NCBI GenBank assembly: GCA_963665915.2
Contig: CAXXSG010000003.1
Location: forward strand, 124,001-188,000
DNA length: 64,000 nt
Source of the DNA: JAFGRU01 sp963665915
Lineage (GTDB): Bacteria; Desulfobacterota; Desulfuromonadia; Desulfuromonadales; JAAYDE01
Direction of reading: 5' to 3'
Within the stretch, counting starts at the first letter, position 1, and every line of letters starts with the position of its first letter. Both the position numbers and the translations under genes were made by a program. The notes below the pieces were generated by a model. The model was not told where the DNA came from. It ran no database searches and saw nothing but the letters and a program-made list of their open reading frames with translations. Below, one piece after another: positions 51,258 to 60,684 of this stretch.

Positions 51258-51547
51258 ATTTCAGAACTTCCTCTCTAAAGGTATGCTTTTTATAACTCTA
51301 ACATGACTTTTTTGGTCAGGAATAGGCGTAAATTAATAAAGTGCGAAGAATGTGGAATTTGTTTGTCTTAAAAGGCAGATTAAGCGCGTGAAAGAGAGGC
51401 CAGCCTGATTTTCAGGATTGAACTATGTCCTACTTTTTGATTTTTCTCGAAATAGTGTGGAAAAACTTCTCGGGTCAAATCGGTTTTTTTTCACTTAACC
51501 TGGTGTTGGCAAAGTGAAAATCCTGCTCCTCTGGTCGCATCGAGCGG

Positions 51548-53332
51548 CTAGAGTTGGAGGCGGGTTTTTTCGGGCGAGAGGCGTGCTTCAAGTTTTCCGG
51601 CATAGATGCTCATGGAATAGCAGCAGATGAAATAGAGAATCGCCACGGTGGTGTAGATTTCGAAGGGATGAACCATCAGGCGGTTGTTGAGTCCCTGGGC
51701 CACAAAAGTCAACTCGAGGACGCCGATGACGTAGGCGAGGGATGTGTCCTTGAAGATGGCGATGAACTGCCCGACAATGGCAGGAATCATCTGTTTCAAA
51801 GCTTGTGGGAGGATGATGTGGCGCATAGCTTGGAAGTAGCCAAGCCCTGTGCTGACGGCTGCCTCCATCTGACCGGGAGGAATGTTCTGAATCCCGCCGC
51901 GGACGATTTCCGCCAGATAAGCCCCGGTGAATAAGGTTAGGGCAATGGTGGCGCTCCAGAAAACATTCAGATAGGTTTTGATGAAGATGGGGAGAAAGAA
52001 GTAGACCCAGAAGATGACCATGATCAGGGGCGTTCCGCGGATGATTTCGATATAGAGCGTGCAGGGTACTCGGAAAAATCTGTTTTTGGCCATACGTCCC
52101 AGGCCGACCACCAGGCCGATTCCGAAACTGATGGTGATAGCGATCAGGGACATCAGAATGGAGAAGCTCAGTCCGCCCAGGCCCCAGAGGAATTCGTTCG
52201 GGTTGTCGTTGCTGGGGAAGCGCCAGATCAGCAGGGTGGACAGATTCTCCCAGGCAACGGACCATTTGAGGTTTATGAGCCCCTGTCCCACTTCAAAGAG
52301 AACATATAGAATAAAGCCGACAAACGATGCCCGGATCAACAGGCCCATTGCTTTGCGAAGGACATGGAAGAGATGGCGAAAGGCGGCCTGGAATGGAGTG
52401 TATTGCAGGGCGAGGGAGCGGCTGAAAAGAGCCCAGTGGACCGGGTGGGCCAGAGCACCCCAGATCAGTTCAAAGGGATAGAAAAAAACGTCGCTTACCT
52501 TGTAGGCCAGCCCTCTGTGGCGTGGAGGGATAATTTGCAGGCGCAGGTTGACCATGTTGAGAATGGCCGAGATGGTCAGGGACAGGAAAAGATAAATAAG
52601 AGTGGCAGCGGTGGTTGCTTCAAAGCCTTTAAAGGTGAGCGATTCAATCTGCTGAGACTGCCAGCAGAGTTCCGCCACTCCAACGACCATGGCCAGTGAA
52701 GAGTTTTTCATGTTGTTGAGAAACTCGCTCCCAAGAGGAGGAATAATGGAGCGGAACGCCAGCGGCAAGATAATGGTGCGAAGGGCTTGGAAGTAAGTCA
52801 GCCCGGCGGAGTAGGCGGCTTCCAGAAGCCCTTTCTGAATCGATTGCAGGCCTGCCCGGATGACCTCGGCCATGAACGAGCCGGTGTAGATGGAAAGCCC
52901 GATCGTGGCAATCCAGAACTCGAAATTATGCTCAAAAAGAAGCTGTCTTATTTCCAGAGGAAGGCCCATGGGGAGGGCGAAGTACCAGAAAAAAAGTTGA
53001 ATCAGCAGGGGGGTGTTGCGGAAAAATTCGACGTAGGATGTCGAAAGCCAGTAAAAAGGTTTGAAATGTGATAATCGTCCGAGTCCGAAAATAGTCCCTA
53101 GCACCAAGCCGATGGCGGAGCTGACCAGGGAGATTTCAACGGTGAGCTGGAGCCCATTGAGCAGGTTGAAACCAAGATTGACGCCGTAGGTTTCATTGAC
53201 CTGATAAAGGACGGACCAGTCGAACTTATAACCGAACTCGAAAACCCAGCCCCAATAATAAACCATCAGAATGGCGATTATTATGAGGCTTGCATATTGA
53301 ATTTTCGTGTTTTTAAAATATCTTCGCAGCAT
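51548..53332 (-). CDS. Polar amino acid ABC transporter, two permease domains fused
   Basis: The protein has 594 residues, twice the usual size, because two HisM/GlnP-type domains are joined. Domain 1 spans about 55-290 with the EAA loop EAAYSAGLTYFQALRTIILPLAF; domain 2 spans about 370-590 with EAAVSTGLGYFQAMRHIILPQAL. Each has the ATPase-coupling helix and the phrase 'FFRNTPLLIQLFFWYF' or 'IIRGTPLIMVIFWVYF'. A linker with extra hydrophobic helices (about 290-370) joins them. The fusion makes the full heterodimeric channel from one chain. It works with the binding protein and ATPase encoded upstream on the same strand. Confidence 0.9.
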   Translation of the reverse strand: MLRRYFKNTKIQYASLIIIAILMVYYWGWVFEFGYKFDWSVLYQVNETYGVNLGFNLLNGLQLTVEISLVSSAIGLVLGTIFGLGRLSHFKPFYWLSTSYVEFFRNTPLLIQLFFWYFALPMGLPLEIRQLLFEHNFEFWIATIGLSIYTGSFMAEVIRAGLQSIQKGLLEAAYSAGLTYFQALRTIILPLAFRSIIPPLGSEFLNNMKNSSLAMVVGVAELCWQSQQIESLTFKGFEATTAATLIYLFLSLTISAILNMVNLRLQIIPPRHRGLAYKVSDVFFYPFELIWGALAHPVHWALFSRSLALQYTPFQAAFRHLFHVLRKAMGLLIRASFVGFILYVLFEVGQGLINLKWSVAWENLSTLLIWRFPSNDNPNEFLWGLGGLSFSILMSLIAITISFGIGLVVGLGRMAKNRFFRVPCTLYIEIIRGTPLIMVIFWVYFFLPIFIKTYLNVFWSATIALTLFTGAYLAEIVRGGIQNIPPGQMEAAVSTGLGYFQAMRHIILPQALKQMIPAIVGQFIAIFKDTSLAYVIGVLELTFVAQGLNNRLMVHPFEIYTTVAILYFICCYSMSIYAGKLEARLSPEKTRLQL

Positions 53333-53542
53333 TTTTTGGGGAATCGCTTAAAAGAATTTTACGCAACAAAGCGAGCCCCGCAAAGGGCTCGCTTCAATAA
53401 TATTTGACCTAGTGTCCTGTGTGGTAAATCCTATGCACCAATTCTGGCCCTTTTCGGCGTTGCCTGCGTTGGCGACGCTTTGACCGCAGCAAAAATATCC
53501 CAGAGTTAATTGGCAAGACAAATCACAAGGGACACCCTTGCA
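53333..53542. promoter_or_regulatory. Spacer with a strong hairpin between binding protein and permease genes
   Basis: AAGCGAGCCC and GGGCTCGCTT (53369-53394) form a perfect ten-pair hairpin without a good T-run on either strand. In ABC operons such hairpins often protect the binding-protein mRNA and lower permease expression. The sequence to its right (TAGTGTCCTGTGTGGTAAATCC and beyond) looks like repeat debris but I cannot confirm this. Confidence 0.5.
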
Positions 53543-54370
53543 TCAGGGCCACATTTCTATCTTCTCCGTCAGCGGGAAATAGTAGGGGGTGTCGGGACCA
53601 TACCACTTGTTGTAAATTTTTTTGTAGGTCCCGTCCTTCCACATGTCCTGAATTGTGAAATTGATAAGATCCCTCCAACTGGAGTCATCTTGGGGAAGGC
53701 CGATGCCGTAGGGTTCGTCGCTGAAGAAATCGCCGACCAGTTCAAACTGTCCGGGCGCCTGAGCGGCATATCCCAGAAGGATCGTGCTGTCGGTGGACCA
53801 GCCGGCCACCCGGCCGATGCGTAGCGCCTGGAAACATTCCGATTCCTTCTGATAAGAGATGACGTTGGTTTCATACTTGGGATCACCAAGATTTTTCAGG
53901 AGGTTTTTGACGTTGATCTCGCTGGTGGTTCCCTGCATGGTGGCTACCTTTTTACCGACGAAATCTTCCCACTTGGTGTACTTTCCTTTCGGTGCGAGGA
54001 TTTTCTGGCCGTCGAAGAAATAGGTAATGGAAAAGTCGATGGACTTGTCCCGCTCGCGCTTGTGAGTCATGTTGGCGATCGACATGTCAATGCGGCCCTG
54101 CTGAACAAAGGCGATTCTGGTTTTGTTCGTGACCGGAACCCGCTCGAGCTTGGCGCCAATCCTTTTGGCGATCTCTTCGGCGATATCCACGTCCATCCCG
54201 ACCCAGTCCTTTTTCTCGTTGTAAAAGGCGCCGGGGATGGAATCGGTCATGATTCCGGCACGGACGATCTTGGCTTTCATGACCTTGTCGTAGGTCGGTC
54301 CGGCCATGGCCGCCTGAAGCCAAACGAGAATGAGCACTGCTGCGATAGCTTGAATTTTCCAAATACGCAT
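53543..54370 (-). CDS. Polar amino acid ABC transporter substrate-binding protein
   Basis: The protein has 275 residues. A signal peptide ends at WLQAAMAGP. The type 2 periplasmic binding fold is shown by 'KAKIVRAGIMTDSIPGAFYNEKKDWVGMDVDIAEEIAKRIGAKLERV', 'DMSIANMTHKRERDKSIDFSITYFFDGQKIL' and 'GKKVATMQGTTSEINVKNLL'. It probably binds glutamate, glutamine, aspartate or a similar compound. A strong GGAGG stands 5 bases before the ATG. It lies between the ATPase and fused permease genes. Confidence 0.93.
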   Translation of the reverse strand: MRIWKIQAIAAVLILVWLQAAMAGPTYDKVMKAKIVRAGIMTDSIPGAFYNEKKDWVGMDVDIAEEIAKRIGAKLERVPVTNKTRIAFVQQGRIDMSIANMTHKRERDKSIDFSITYFFDGQKILAPKGKYTKWEDFVGKKVATMQGTTSEINVKNLLKNLGDPKYETNVISYQKESECFQALRIGRVAGWSTDSTILLGYAAQAPGQFELVGDFFSDEPYGIGLPQDDSSWRDLINFTIQDMWKDGTYKKIYNKWYGPDTPYYFPLTEKIEMWP

Positions 54371-54527
54371 GTTCCTACCTCCTGAAAAAAATTGAAGTTA
54401 ATTCCGGGAAAACCATATTCCCGGAAAATGATCAATTTTAACTATACCAGGAGGTTGTCGAACGTGGGGAACGGTAGTGAAAATTTGCTAAAACAAACCA
54501 TATTTCAGCAAATTTTCCCCTCCTGAA

Positions 54528-55256
54528 TTAATGTGAAAGAATTTTACTCAGAAAAGCCTGGGTTCTCTCATTTCTCGGGTTGGTGAAAAACTGCTCGGGA
54601 CTGTTCTCCTCGATCAGGCAACCCTCGTCCATAAAGATGACGCGGTCAGCAACTTCCCGGGCAAAACCCATCTCATGAGAGACGCAGACCATGGTCATTC
54701 CTTCGCGGGCCAGGTTTTTCATGACATCCAGTACTTCATTGATCATTTCAGGGTCCAGGGCCGAGGTCGGCTCGTCGAATAGCATGATTTTCGGCCGCAT
54801 GGCCAGGCCGCGGGCAATGGCGACTCTTTGCTGCTGGCCTCCGGAAAGTTGGGCAGGATAGGAGTCGGCCTTATCGGGAATGTTGACTTTAACCAGCAGG
54901 TCGCGGGCCAGCTCGTCAGCATCGCTTGCATTCATTTTGCGAACGAGACAGGGGGCAAGAGTGATGTTTTCAAGCACGGTCATATGGGGATAGAGATTGA
55001 ATTGTTGAAATACAAAACCGATTTCGGCCCTGAGCTGGGTCAGGTTGATTTTTGGATCGTCCAGGTCGATATCGTCCACAATCACCCGTCCTTTCTGAAT
55101 CGGCTCAAGGCGATTGATGACGCGTATAAGGGTGCTTTTTCCGGAACCGCTCGGCCCGCATACGACAACCACTTCTCCTGATTTAATATGGAGATTTATG
55201 TTGTTCAGGACATGCAGATGGGAGAACCATTTGTCGACATTTTCAAAGCGGATCAC
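54528..55256 (-). CDS. Polar amino acid ABC transporter ATP-binding protein (GlnQ type)
   Basis: The protein has 242 residues. Walker A is GPSGSGKSTLIRVINRLEP, the phrase 'AEIGFVFQQFNLYPHMTVLENITLAP' is typical of GlnQ/HisP, the signature is LSGGQQQRVAIARGLAM, and Walker B is MLFDEPTSALDPEM. The C-terminus 'FFTNPRNERTQAFLSKIL' is standard. It follows ntrC by 72 bases on the same strand, which suggests nitrogen-status control of this uptake system. Confidence 0.94.
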   Translation of the reverse strand: MIRFENVDKWFSHLHVLNNINLHIKSGEVVVVCGPSGSGKSTLIRVINRLEPIQKGRVIVDDIDLDDPKINLTQLRAEIGFVFQQFNLYPHMTVLENITLAPCLVRKMNASDADELARDLLVKVNIPDKADSYPAQLSGGQQQRVAIARGLAMRPKIMLFDEPTSALDPEMINEVLDVMKNLAREGMTMVCVSHEMGFAREVADRVIFMDEGCLIEENSPEQFFTNPRNERTQAFLSKILSH

Positions 55257-55328
55257 AATATTCTCCTTGCGGGCCTTTTAACACTAAAGGAGAGTGCCTC
55301 CAGAGCCCCAAAAGAGGCAGGTTGGCCC

Positions 55329-56762
55329 TCAAGATTTATTAATCTCAATTTTGAGATTCTGAATTTTCTTGCGTAGCGTGTTGCGGTTGATACCCAGCAC
55401 TTCTGCCGCACGAACCTGATTGTACCGGGTTTTTTCGAGAACGATGCGGATCAGGGGGCGTTCGAGTTGTTGCAGCACCATGTCGTACAGGTCGTCGATC
55501 TCTCCGATATCCATAGTTCCCAGAGAATTTTCCAGCTTTTTGGCGATTAATCCTTCAAGTGAATCCTGGTTGGGCCCCGAAGCTCCCTCCGGCTGCAGGG
55601 AGGGGAAGTCGGAGGGTGTGAGGATTGACCCGGAAGAGAGAAGCGATGCCCGCTGGATGGCGTTTTCAAGTTCCCGGACGTTCCCCGGCCAGTTGTAATT
55701 AAGCAGGAGGCGCATGGCTTCAGGGGTGCAGGCCTTGGTTGTTGTCCCCAGAGTTTCTCGTGCCTTTTCGAGAAAAAATTCGACCAGCAGGGGGATGTCT
55801 TTCGTGCGCTTGCGCAATGGGGGAAGAGAAATGGGGACGACATTGAGCCGGTAATAGAGGTCTTCCCGGAAGGTTTTTTCCCGGACTTTTTCCTGCAGAT
55901 TCTGGTTGGTGGCGGCGACGATTCGGACGTCTACCGATATAGAGGCGTTACCCCCCGTACGCGTGATCTCTTTTTCCTGCAGAACCCGCAGCAGTTTGAC
56001 CTGAAGTTCGATAGGCATGTCCCCGATTTCATCGAGAAAAAGAGTTCCGCCGCTGGCGAGTTCGAACTTCCCGATTTTCCTTTCAACCGCACCGGTAAAG
56101 GCGCCTTTTTCGAACCCGAAAAGTTCACTCTCCAGAAGTTCCCGGGGAATGGCGGCACAGTTCAGAGCAATGAAAGGTTTGCCGAGGCGCAGGCTGTTGA
56201 AATGGATGGCCCTGGCCACCAGTTCCTTGCCGGTGCCGCTTTCGCCGGTCAGGAGGATGGTGACCTCCGAAGGGGCGACCTTGCCCAGGGTTTTGTAAAC
56301 CTCCTGCATGGGCTGGCTCTGGCCGATCAAGGTCCGCTCGAGCTGGTAATGCTCTTTCAACTCTTTTTTGAGGCGGTGGACCTCGCCGGTGACTTCGCCG
56401 GCCTTCTGGGCCTTGAGAACAGTTGCATCGAGGACGTCGAGATCAAAAGGCTTGGTGATGTAGTCGAAAGCGCCCCTCTTCATCGCCTCCACGGCGTTCT
56501 TCATGGTTGTTTCGGCGGTGATGATAATGACCAGGGTTTCGGGGCGCTCTTTGTGAATGTGACTGAGGAGATCAAGGCCCGAGATGTCAGGCATTTTGAT
56601 GTCGAGCACCGCCAGCCCGTAGGAGTGCTTCTGAAGAAGCGCGAGAGCCTCCCCTCCCGAAGCCGCGAGGTCAACGGAAAAGCCTTTTTTGGCCAGAGCC
56701 TTGGAGAGGACCCAGCGAATGCTGTCTTCATCGTCTGCAACCAGTATGCGGTCGGATTTCAT
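55329..56762 (-). CDS. ntrC: NtrC-type sigma-54-dependent response regulator
   Basis: The protein has 477 residues. The receiver domain (1-120) has acidic DDED near 10-13 and phosphoacceptor D54 in AVLDIKMPD. The AAA+ domain has Walker A GESGTGKELVARAIH, the sigma-54 contact motif GAFTGA, and 'GTLFLDEIGDMP'. A C-terminal Fis-type helix-turn-helix ('LIRIVLEKTRYNQVRAAEVLGINRNTLRKKI') binds DNA. It activates sigma-54 promoters when phosphorylated by NtrB under nitrogen limitation. It lies 69 bases after ntrB. Confidence 0.93.
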   Translation of the reverse strand: MKSDRILVADDEDSIRWVLSKALAKKGFSVDLAASGGEALALLQKHSYGLAVLDIKMPDISGLDLLSHIHKERPETLVIIITAETTMKNAVEAMKRGAFDYITKPFDLDVLDATVLKAQKAGEVTGEVHRLKKELKEHYQLERTLIGQSQPMQEVYKTLGKVAPSEVTILLTGESGTGKELVARAIHFNSLRLGKPFIALNCAAIPRELLESELFGFEKGAFTGAVERKIGKFELASGGTLFLDEIGDMPIELQVKLLRVLQEKEITRTGGNASISVDVRIVAATNQNLQEKVREKTFREDLYYRLNVVPISLPPLRKRTKDIPLLVEFFLEKARETLGTTTKACTPEAMRLLLNYNWPGNVRELENAIQRASLLSSGSILTPSDFPSLQPEGASGPNQDSLEGLIAKKLENSLGTMDIGEIDDLYDMVLQQLERPLIRIVLEKTRYNQVRAAEVLGINRNTLRKKIQNLKIEINKS

Positions 56763-56831
56763 GCTGAAAGCCTTTCCTCATAAAAAATAATATCCTGAAT
56801 ATTTTCAAGACAGAGAGTCAAAGCCCTCTGC

Positions 56832-57974
56832 CTACGTATTTTTTTCATGGTTGCTTTTGAGCGATTTTTTGCTCATGCGCTGGAAAGGGAGCGATATGGA
56901 AAAAACCGTCCCTTTGCCCGGCTCGCTGGAAAATTTCAAAAGCGCGCCATGCTCATCGGCAATTTTCTGGCAGGTTGGAAGTCCAAGTCCGCTTCCTTTG
57001 GATTTGGTGGTGAAAAAAGGCGTAAATATCTGGTCCATTTCTTCTGCGGGAATGCCGGAGCCGTGGTCCTTTATCTCCACAACGATGACAGGAGAAGGGG
57101 CGTCTCCGGGTTTGCAGTAATTGTAGTCGTGGGAGACTTTTGAGATGATTTCTACCCGGCCCTTTGGGCCTACGGCTTCGGCCGCGTTTTTCACCAGGTT
57201 GACAAAAAGCTGGGTGAGATGGTTCCTGTCCCCATGGATCGGCGGGATGCTGGGGTCGAGCTGAAGGGCGAAGGTCACCTCCTTCTCCCGGTGGGCCTCT
57301 TTCTGAAAAAGAACTATGTCATTGAGGATTTGGGAAAGATCCACATCTTCCACCTGGGCCGCCCTGGGGCGGGTCAGATCCATGAGCTCTTCGATGATTC
57401 CGTTTACTCTCTCCACCTCACGTATCATCACCTGGGTGAATTCCTTGAGATTTTCCGAGCCCTCTAGTTCCAGGGCAAGAAGTTGTGCCGCCCCTTTGAT
57501 TCCTCCCAACGGATTTTTGATCTCGTGAGCCAGCCCCGCGGCCAGAGAACCCAGCACTGATAGGCGATCAGCCTGGCGCATGGCTTTTTCCAACTCTTTT
57601 ACCCGTGACATGTCGTGTATGATGAGAACCAGACCGTCCTGCGGGCCGTTATCCTGGAAGATGGGTGAAACGGAAATTCCGACTGGCAGGGGCGGGGCGT
57701 GGTTTCGCTGGAGATGGATGTCCTCATGATCGGAAATGGGGCGTCCGCTCCGGAGTCCGGCACGGATGAGATAAAGAATGGTATTCTGGTCCCTGAATAC
57801 GTCCTCGATCGGTTTTCCGAGGGTCTGGCGTTCGGAGAGGCCGGTGAAGTTCTGGGCGGCGGGGTTGAAAAGATTAATCCGACCCTCCTGATCGATGGCA
57901 ATGATCCCTTCCTCGATATTCTCCATCACCCGGGTGTAGAGTCTTTCCTGCTCCGGTCCGTGCTCCCGTTTCAT
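56832..57974 (-). CDS. ntrB: NtrB-type PAS sensor histidine kinase
   Basis: The protein has 380 residues. A PAS domain ('RVMENIEEGIIAIDQEGRINLFNPAAQNFTGLSERQTLGKPIEDVF') is followed by the H-box LAAGLAHEIKNPLGGIKGAAQLL with the phospho-His, the N-box 'LFVNLVKNAAEAV', and G boxes 'DHGSGIPAEEMDQIFTPFFTTKSKGSGLGL'. It is soluble, with no membrane helices, as NtrB is. It overlaps dusB by 4 bases (ATGA). Confidence 0.92.
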   Translation of the reverse strand: MKREHGPEQERLYTRVMENIEEGIIAIDQEGRINLFNPAAQNFTGLSERQTLGKPIEDVFRDQNTILYLIRAGLRSGRPISDHEDIHLQRNHAPPLPVGISVSPIFQDNGPQDGLVLIIHDMSRVKELEKAMRQADRLSVLGSLAAGLAHEIKNPLGGIKGAAQLLALELEGSENLKEFTQVMIREVERVNGIIEELMDLTRPRAAQVEDVDLSQILNDIVLFQKEAHREKEVTFALQLDPSIPPIHGDRNHLTQLFVNLVKNAAEAVGPKGRVEIISKVSHDYNYCKPGDAPSPVIVVEIKDHGSGIPAEEMDQIFTPFFTTKSKGSGLGLPTCQKIADEHGALLKFSSEPGKGTVFSISLPFQRMSKKSLKSNHEKNT

Positions 57975-58948
57975 TCTGACAACTCTCTTTGATCGCCGGC
58001 AGCGAAAAAATGATCGATGGCGTCCAGTATCCCTTCCGGGGTGATGATCCGATTAATCTTGTCACGGAAAGCTCCTGCGTCGCTCAACCCCCGCGAATAC
58101 CAGGCGAGATGCTTGCGCATATGTCCGACGGTGCGGCGGGGTCCGTAGCAGTCGAGAAACATTTGATAATGCTCCCGGAGCGTGCGGTAGCGATCGAGAT
58201 GCGTGGGAGAAGCCATGGGCGCGTTATTCTGCAGGTTTTGAATATTCCTGATGAGCCAGGGGTTGCCGAAGCTTCCCCGCCCGACCATGATCGCGTCGCA
58301 GCCGGTGTGGTTTATCATCTTAAGGCCGTCCTCAGGAGTGAAGATGTCGCCGCTGCCGATGACCGGAACGGGAACCGACTCTTTCAGCTGGCGGATCAGG
58401 TCCCAGTCAGCACACCCCCCGAAACCCTGACTGCGGGTACGGGGGTGCAGGGTGATTGCATCGACTCCTTCGGCCACGGCAAAAGCGGCAACCTCAATAA
58501 AATTGATCGCTTCGTTGTCCCATCCGGCCCTGATTTTAATTGTCAGAGGCAGGGGCGTGGCCTTGCGGACCGCAGCGATGATTCGGCCGATTTGCTCCGG
58601 ATCGCGCATCAGGGCACTTCCCGCGCCGTTGCGGATAACCTTTTTCGCCGGGCAACCGAAATTCAGGTCGATAAGCTGGCCGTGTGGAGAGGCTTCCCTG
58701 GCCGCTTCCGCCAGGATCTCCGGCTCAGTCCCGAAGAGCTGGATTCCGAGGGGCTGTTCCTCCTGGGAAGAGAGCATGAGTTGCCTTGTTTTGTGCCCAG
58801 CCCGGATGAGACCATTGGCGCTGATCATTTCCGTATAAACCAAGGCGGCGCCGAAACGCTTCATGACGCGCCGGTAGGGAATATCGGTAATTCCAGCCAT
58901 TGGGGCCAGGAAAACATTACTTTTGAGAGTGAGATTAGCTATGTTCAT
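57971..58948 (-). CDS. dusB: tRNA-dihydrouridine synthase DusB
   Basis: The protein has 325 residues. The FMN-barrel signatures are 'LAPMAGITDIPYRRVMKRFGAALVYTEM', 'DLNFGCPAKKVIRNGAGSALMRDPEQIGRII' with the catalytic Cys, 'HPRTRSQGF' and 'GSGDIFTPEDGLKMINHTGCDAIMVGRGSFGNPW'. It reduces specific uridines in tRNA with NADPH. The order dusB-ntrB-ntrC, with coupled translation, recalls the enterobacterial dusB-fis and alphaproteobacterial dus-ntrBC arrangements. Confidence 0.95.
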   Translation of the reverse strand: MNIANLTLKSNVFLAPMAGITDIPYRRVMKRFGAALVYTEMISANGLIRAGHKTRQLMLSSQEEQPLGIQLFGTEPEILAEAAREASPHGQLIDLNFGCPAKKVIRNGAGSALMRDPEQIGRIIAAVRKATPLPLTIKIRAGWDNEAINFIEVAAFAVAEGVDAITLHPRTRSQGFGGCADWDLIRQLKESVPVPVIGSGDIFTPEDGLKMINHTGCDAIMVGRGSFGNPWLIRNIQNLQNNAPMASPTHLDRYRTLREHYQMFLDCYGPRRTVGHMRKHLAWYSRGLSDAGAFRDKINRIITPEGILDAIDHFFAAGDQRELSE

Positions 58949-59168
58949 AGGACTTTTGCATAATTTTTAGGCATTTTAACACAGGGAAGAAAAAACAACA
59001 GAAAAATATCCGCTTGTCTTCGATTTTTTGTGACAGACCTCTTAAATATAATTTCCTAAATAATATCTTTGTATAAATGTTAATATTACAAAAATTGAAC
59101 GATGTAAAAACCGTCGGATAGATATGTGCTTTGAGTGGTTTCCGCTTGTTTGATTTTGAGGTTTTCCT

Positions 59169-60098
59169 ATGTCGAAAAAACCGACTTATGAAGAACTGGA
59201 ACAAAAACTAGCTGCTTTAAAGAAGGAACTTGAAGGGTGCAAGTTGGAAAGAAAGGCGCTTAGAGAGGCAAAAAGCCACTATCAGGCAATTTTTGACCAA
59301 GGTGCCGTAGGTATCGTGATTCTGGATCCGGAAACCGCCCGTCCCGTCGATTTCAACAGGCAGGTCTGTCATCAGTTGGGTTATACGCCGGAGGAATTTT
59401 CCCGGCTGCAATTAAAAGACATTGACGCTCTTTTAACCGAGGAGGAAATCAGGAACAGCATTCAGAAAGTGATAGATTGTGGGTACGGTGAATTTGAAAC
59501 GCTCCAGCGCACCAAGCAGGGTGAAATCAGGCATGTTCAAGTGTTAGCCCAAGTGGTGGATGTCGAGGGACAGAAGGTGTATCACTGCATCTGGAATGAC
59601 ATTACCCAAAAGAAGCTTGTCGAGCAGGAGCTGCGGGAAAGTCGCGAGGAACTGACAGAGATCTTTTCCATGTCCCTGGATATGATTTGTGTCGCCGATA
59701 TTAATACGGCGACTTTTCTCAAGGTCAATGCTGCATTCACAAAAACCCTCGGCTACTCGGAACATGAATTTCTCAATCGCTCCTTCCTCGATTTAATTCA
59801 TCCGGATGATGTCGAAAAAACCACCACTGTGGTAGACAAAAAACTTAAGTCCGGAGAAGAAGTTTTCAATTTCACAAATCGATATCGTTGCAAAGACGGG
59901 ACCTATCGCTGGTTGGAGTGGGTATCCCACCCCATTCCCGAACGTGGAATCACCTTTGCCGTGGCCCATGATATTACCAATCGCAAGCGTGCAGAGGAAA
60001 CCCTGAGGGAAAGCGAAGCCTTTGTCAAATCGGTCATGGACAGTCTACCGATCGGTATAGCTGTGAACTCTGTAGACCCAGCCGTGAAATATGTTTAA
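59169..60098 (+). pseudogene. PAS-domain sensor kinase, N-terminal fragment cut by an IS relic
   Basis: The open frame has 309 residues. An N-terminal coiled coil (TYEELEQKLAALKKELEGCKLERKALREAKSHY) is followed by two full PAS domains ('QAIFDQGAVGIVILDPETARPVDFNRQVCHQLGYTPEEF' and 'DMICVADINTATFLKVNAAFTKTLGYSEHEF', each with a PAC segment) and the start of a third ('VMDSLPIGIAVNSVDPAVKYV'). The frame then runs into a TAA at the junction with a transposase relic. The kinase half resumes at about 60693. The coiled coil plus PAS layout is common in cytoplasmic hybrid kinases of these bacteria. If translated it would lack any output domain. Confidence 0.82.
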
Positions 60099-60684
60099 GA
60101 ACAGTAAGTTAAGCAGTTACAAGGTTGAAAAAATTATTGAGTGCTTCTGTCTCGCCACGAAAAAGCTTTTGTGTCATAATCGCAAGACGGTTACTATGGT
60201 ACATTTCTACATGAGTTTCAAACCGATGGGCCAATTTGTCGGTGTGGTTGAACTCGATGAAAGCTTCTTTGGTCCAACCCGCTCGTGCCGACTCGGTCGA
60301 GGGTCAACCAAGCAACCCGTCTTTGGCATTTACGAACGTGACGGGCGAATTTATACAGAACTGGTAAGTAACTGTTCTGCCAAGACATTACAAAAGATCG
60401 TTCCCGTCCCGAAAGCGTTGTCCTGACCGACGGTTGGCGAGGATATGATGGCCTGGTTGATGTCGGTTACGACAAACACTTGCGGATAAGAGCAAACATT
60501 TTGTCGCCAAAGGCGTCCACATCAATGGGATCGAGGCCTTCTGGAGTTTTACCAAACGACGGTTGCGAAGTTCAACTAAGAAAAACTTGTGCGACCTCAA
60601 AGAATGCGAGTGGCGTTACAATTCACCCCAGCGATTACGCTTGGAACTTGGGTCATAACCCGATGCTGATGGTCTAGTGCCTTT
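60095..60684 (+). mobile_element. Decayed IS1595-family element inserted in the sensor kinase gene
   Basis: Frames 60091-60426 and 60480-60677 encode parts of an IS1595/ISPna2-type transposase: 'FVGVVELDESFFGPTRSCRLGRGSTKQPVFGIYERDGRIYTELVSNCSAKTLQKIV', then, after frameshifts, 'GVHINGIEAFWSFTKRRLRSSTKKNLCDLKECEWRYNSPQR'. The N-terminal domain and several catalytic stretches are missing or out of frame, so it cannot move itself. The right end, GGCACTAGACCATCAGCATCGGGTTATGACCC in reverse, resembles known IS1595 ends; the left end does not match it. AAATATGT (60087-60094) and AAATATAT (60685-60692) may be the remains of an 8-base target duplication. Confidence 0.72.

Noticed and set aside
54371..54527. 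Sigma-54 promoter (GG-N10-GC) ahead of the amino acid binding-protein gene
   Set aside because: GG and GC pairs are present but none with correct 10-base spacing on the minus strand; hairpin-forming sequences are present but no NtrC-type promoter could be supported.
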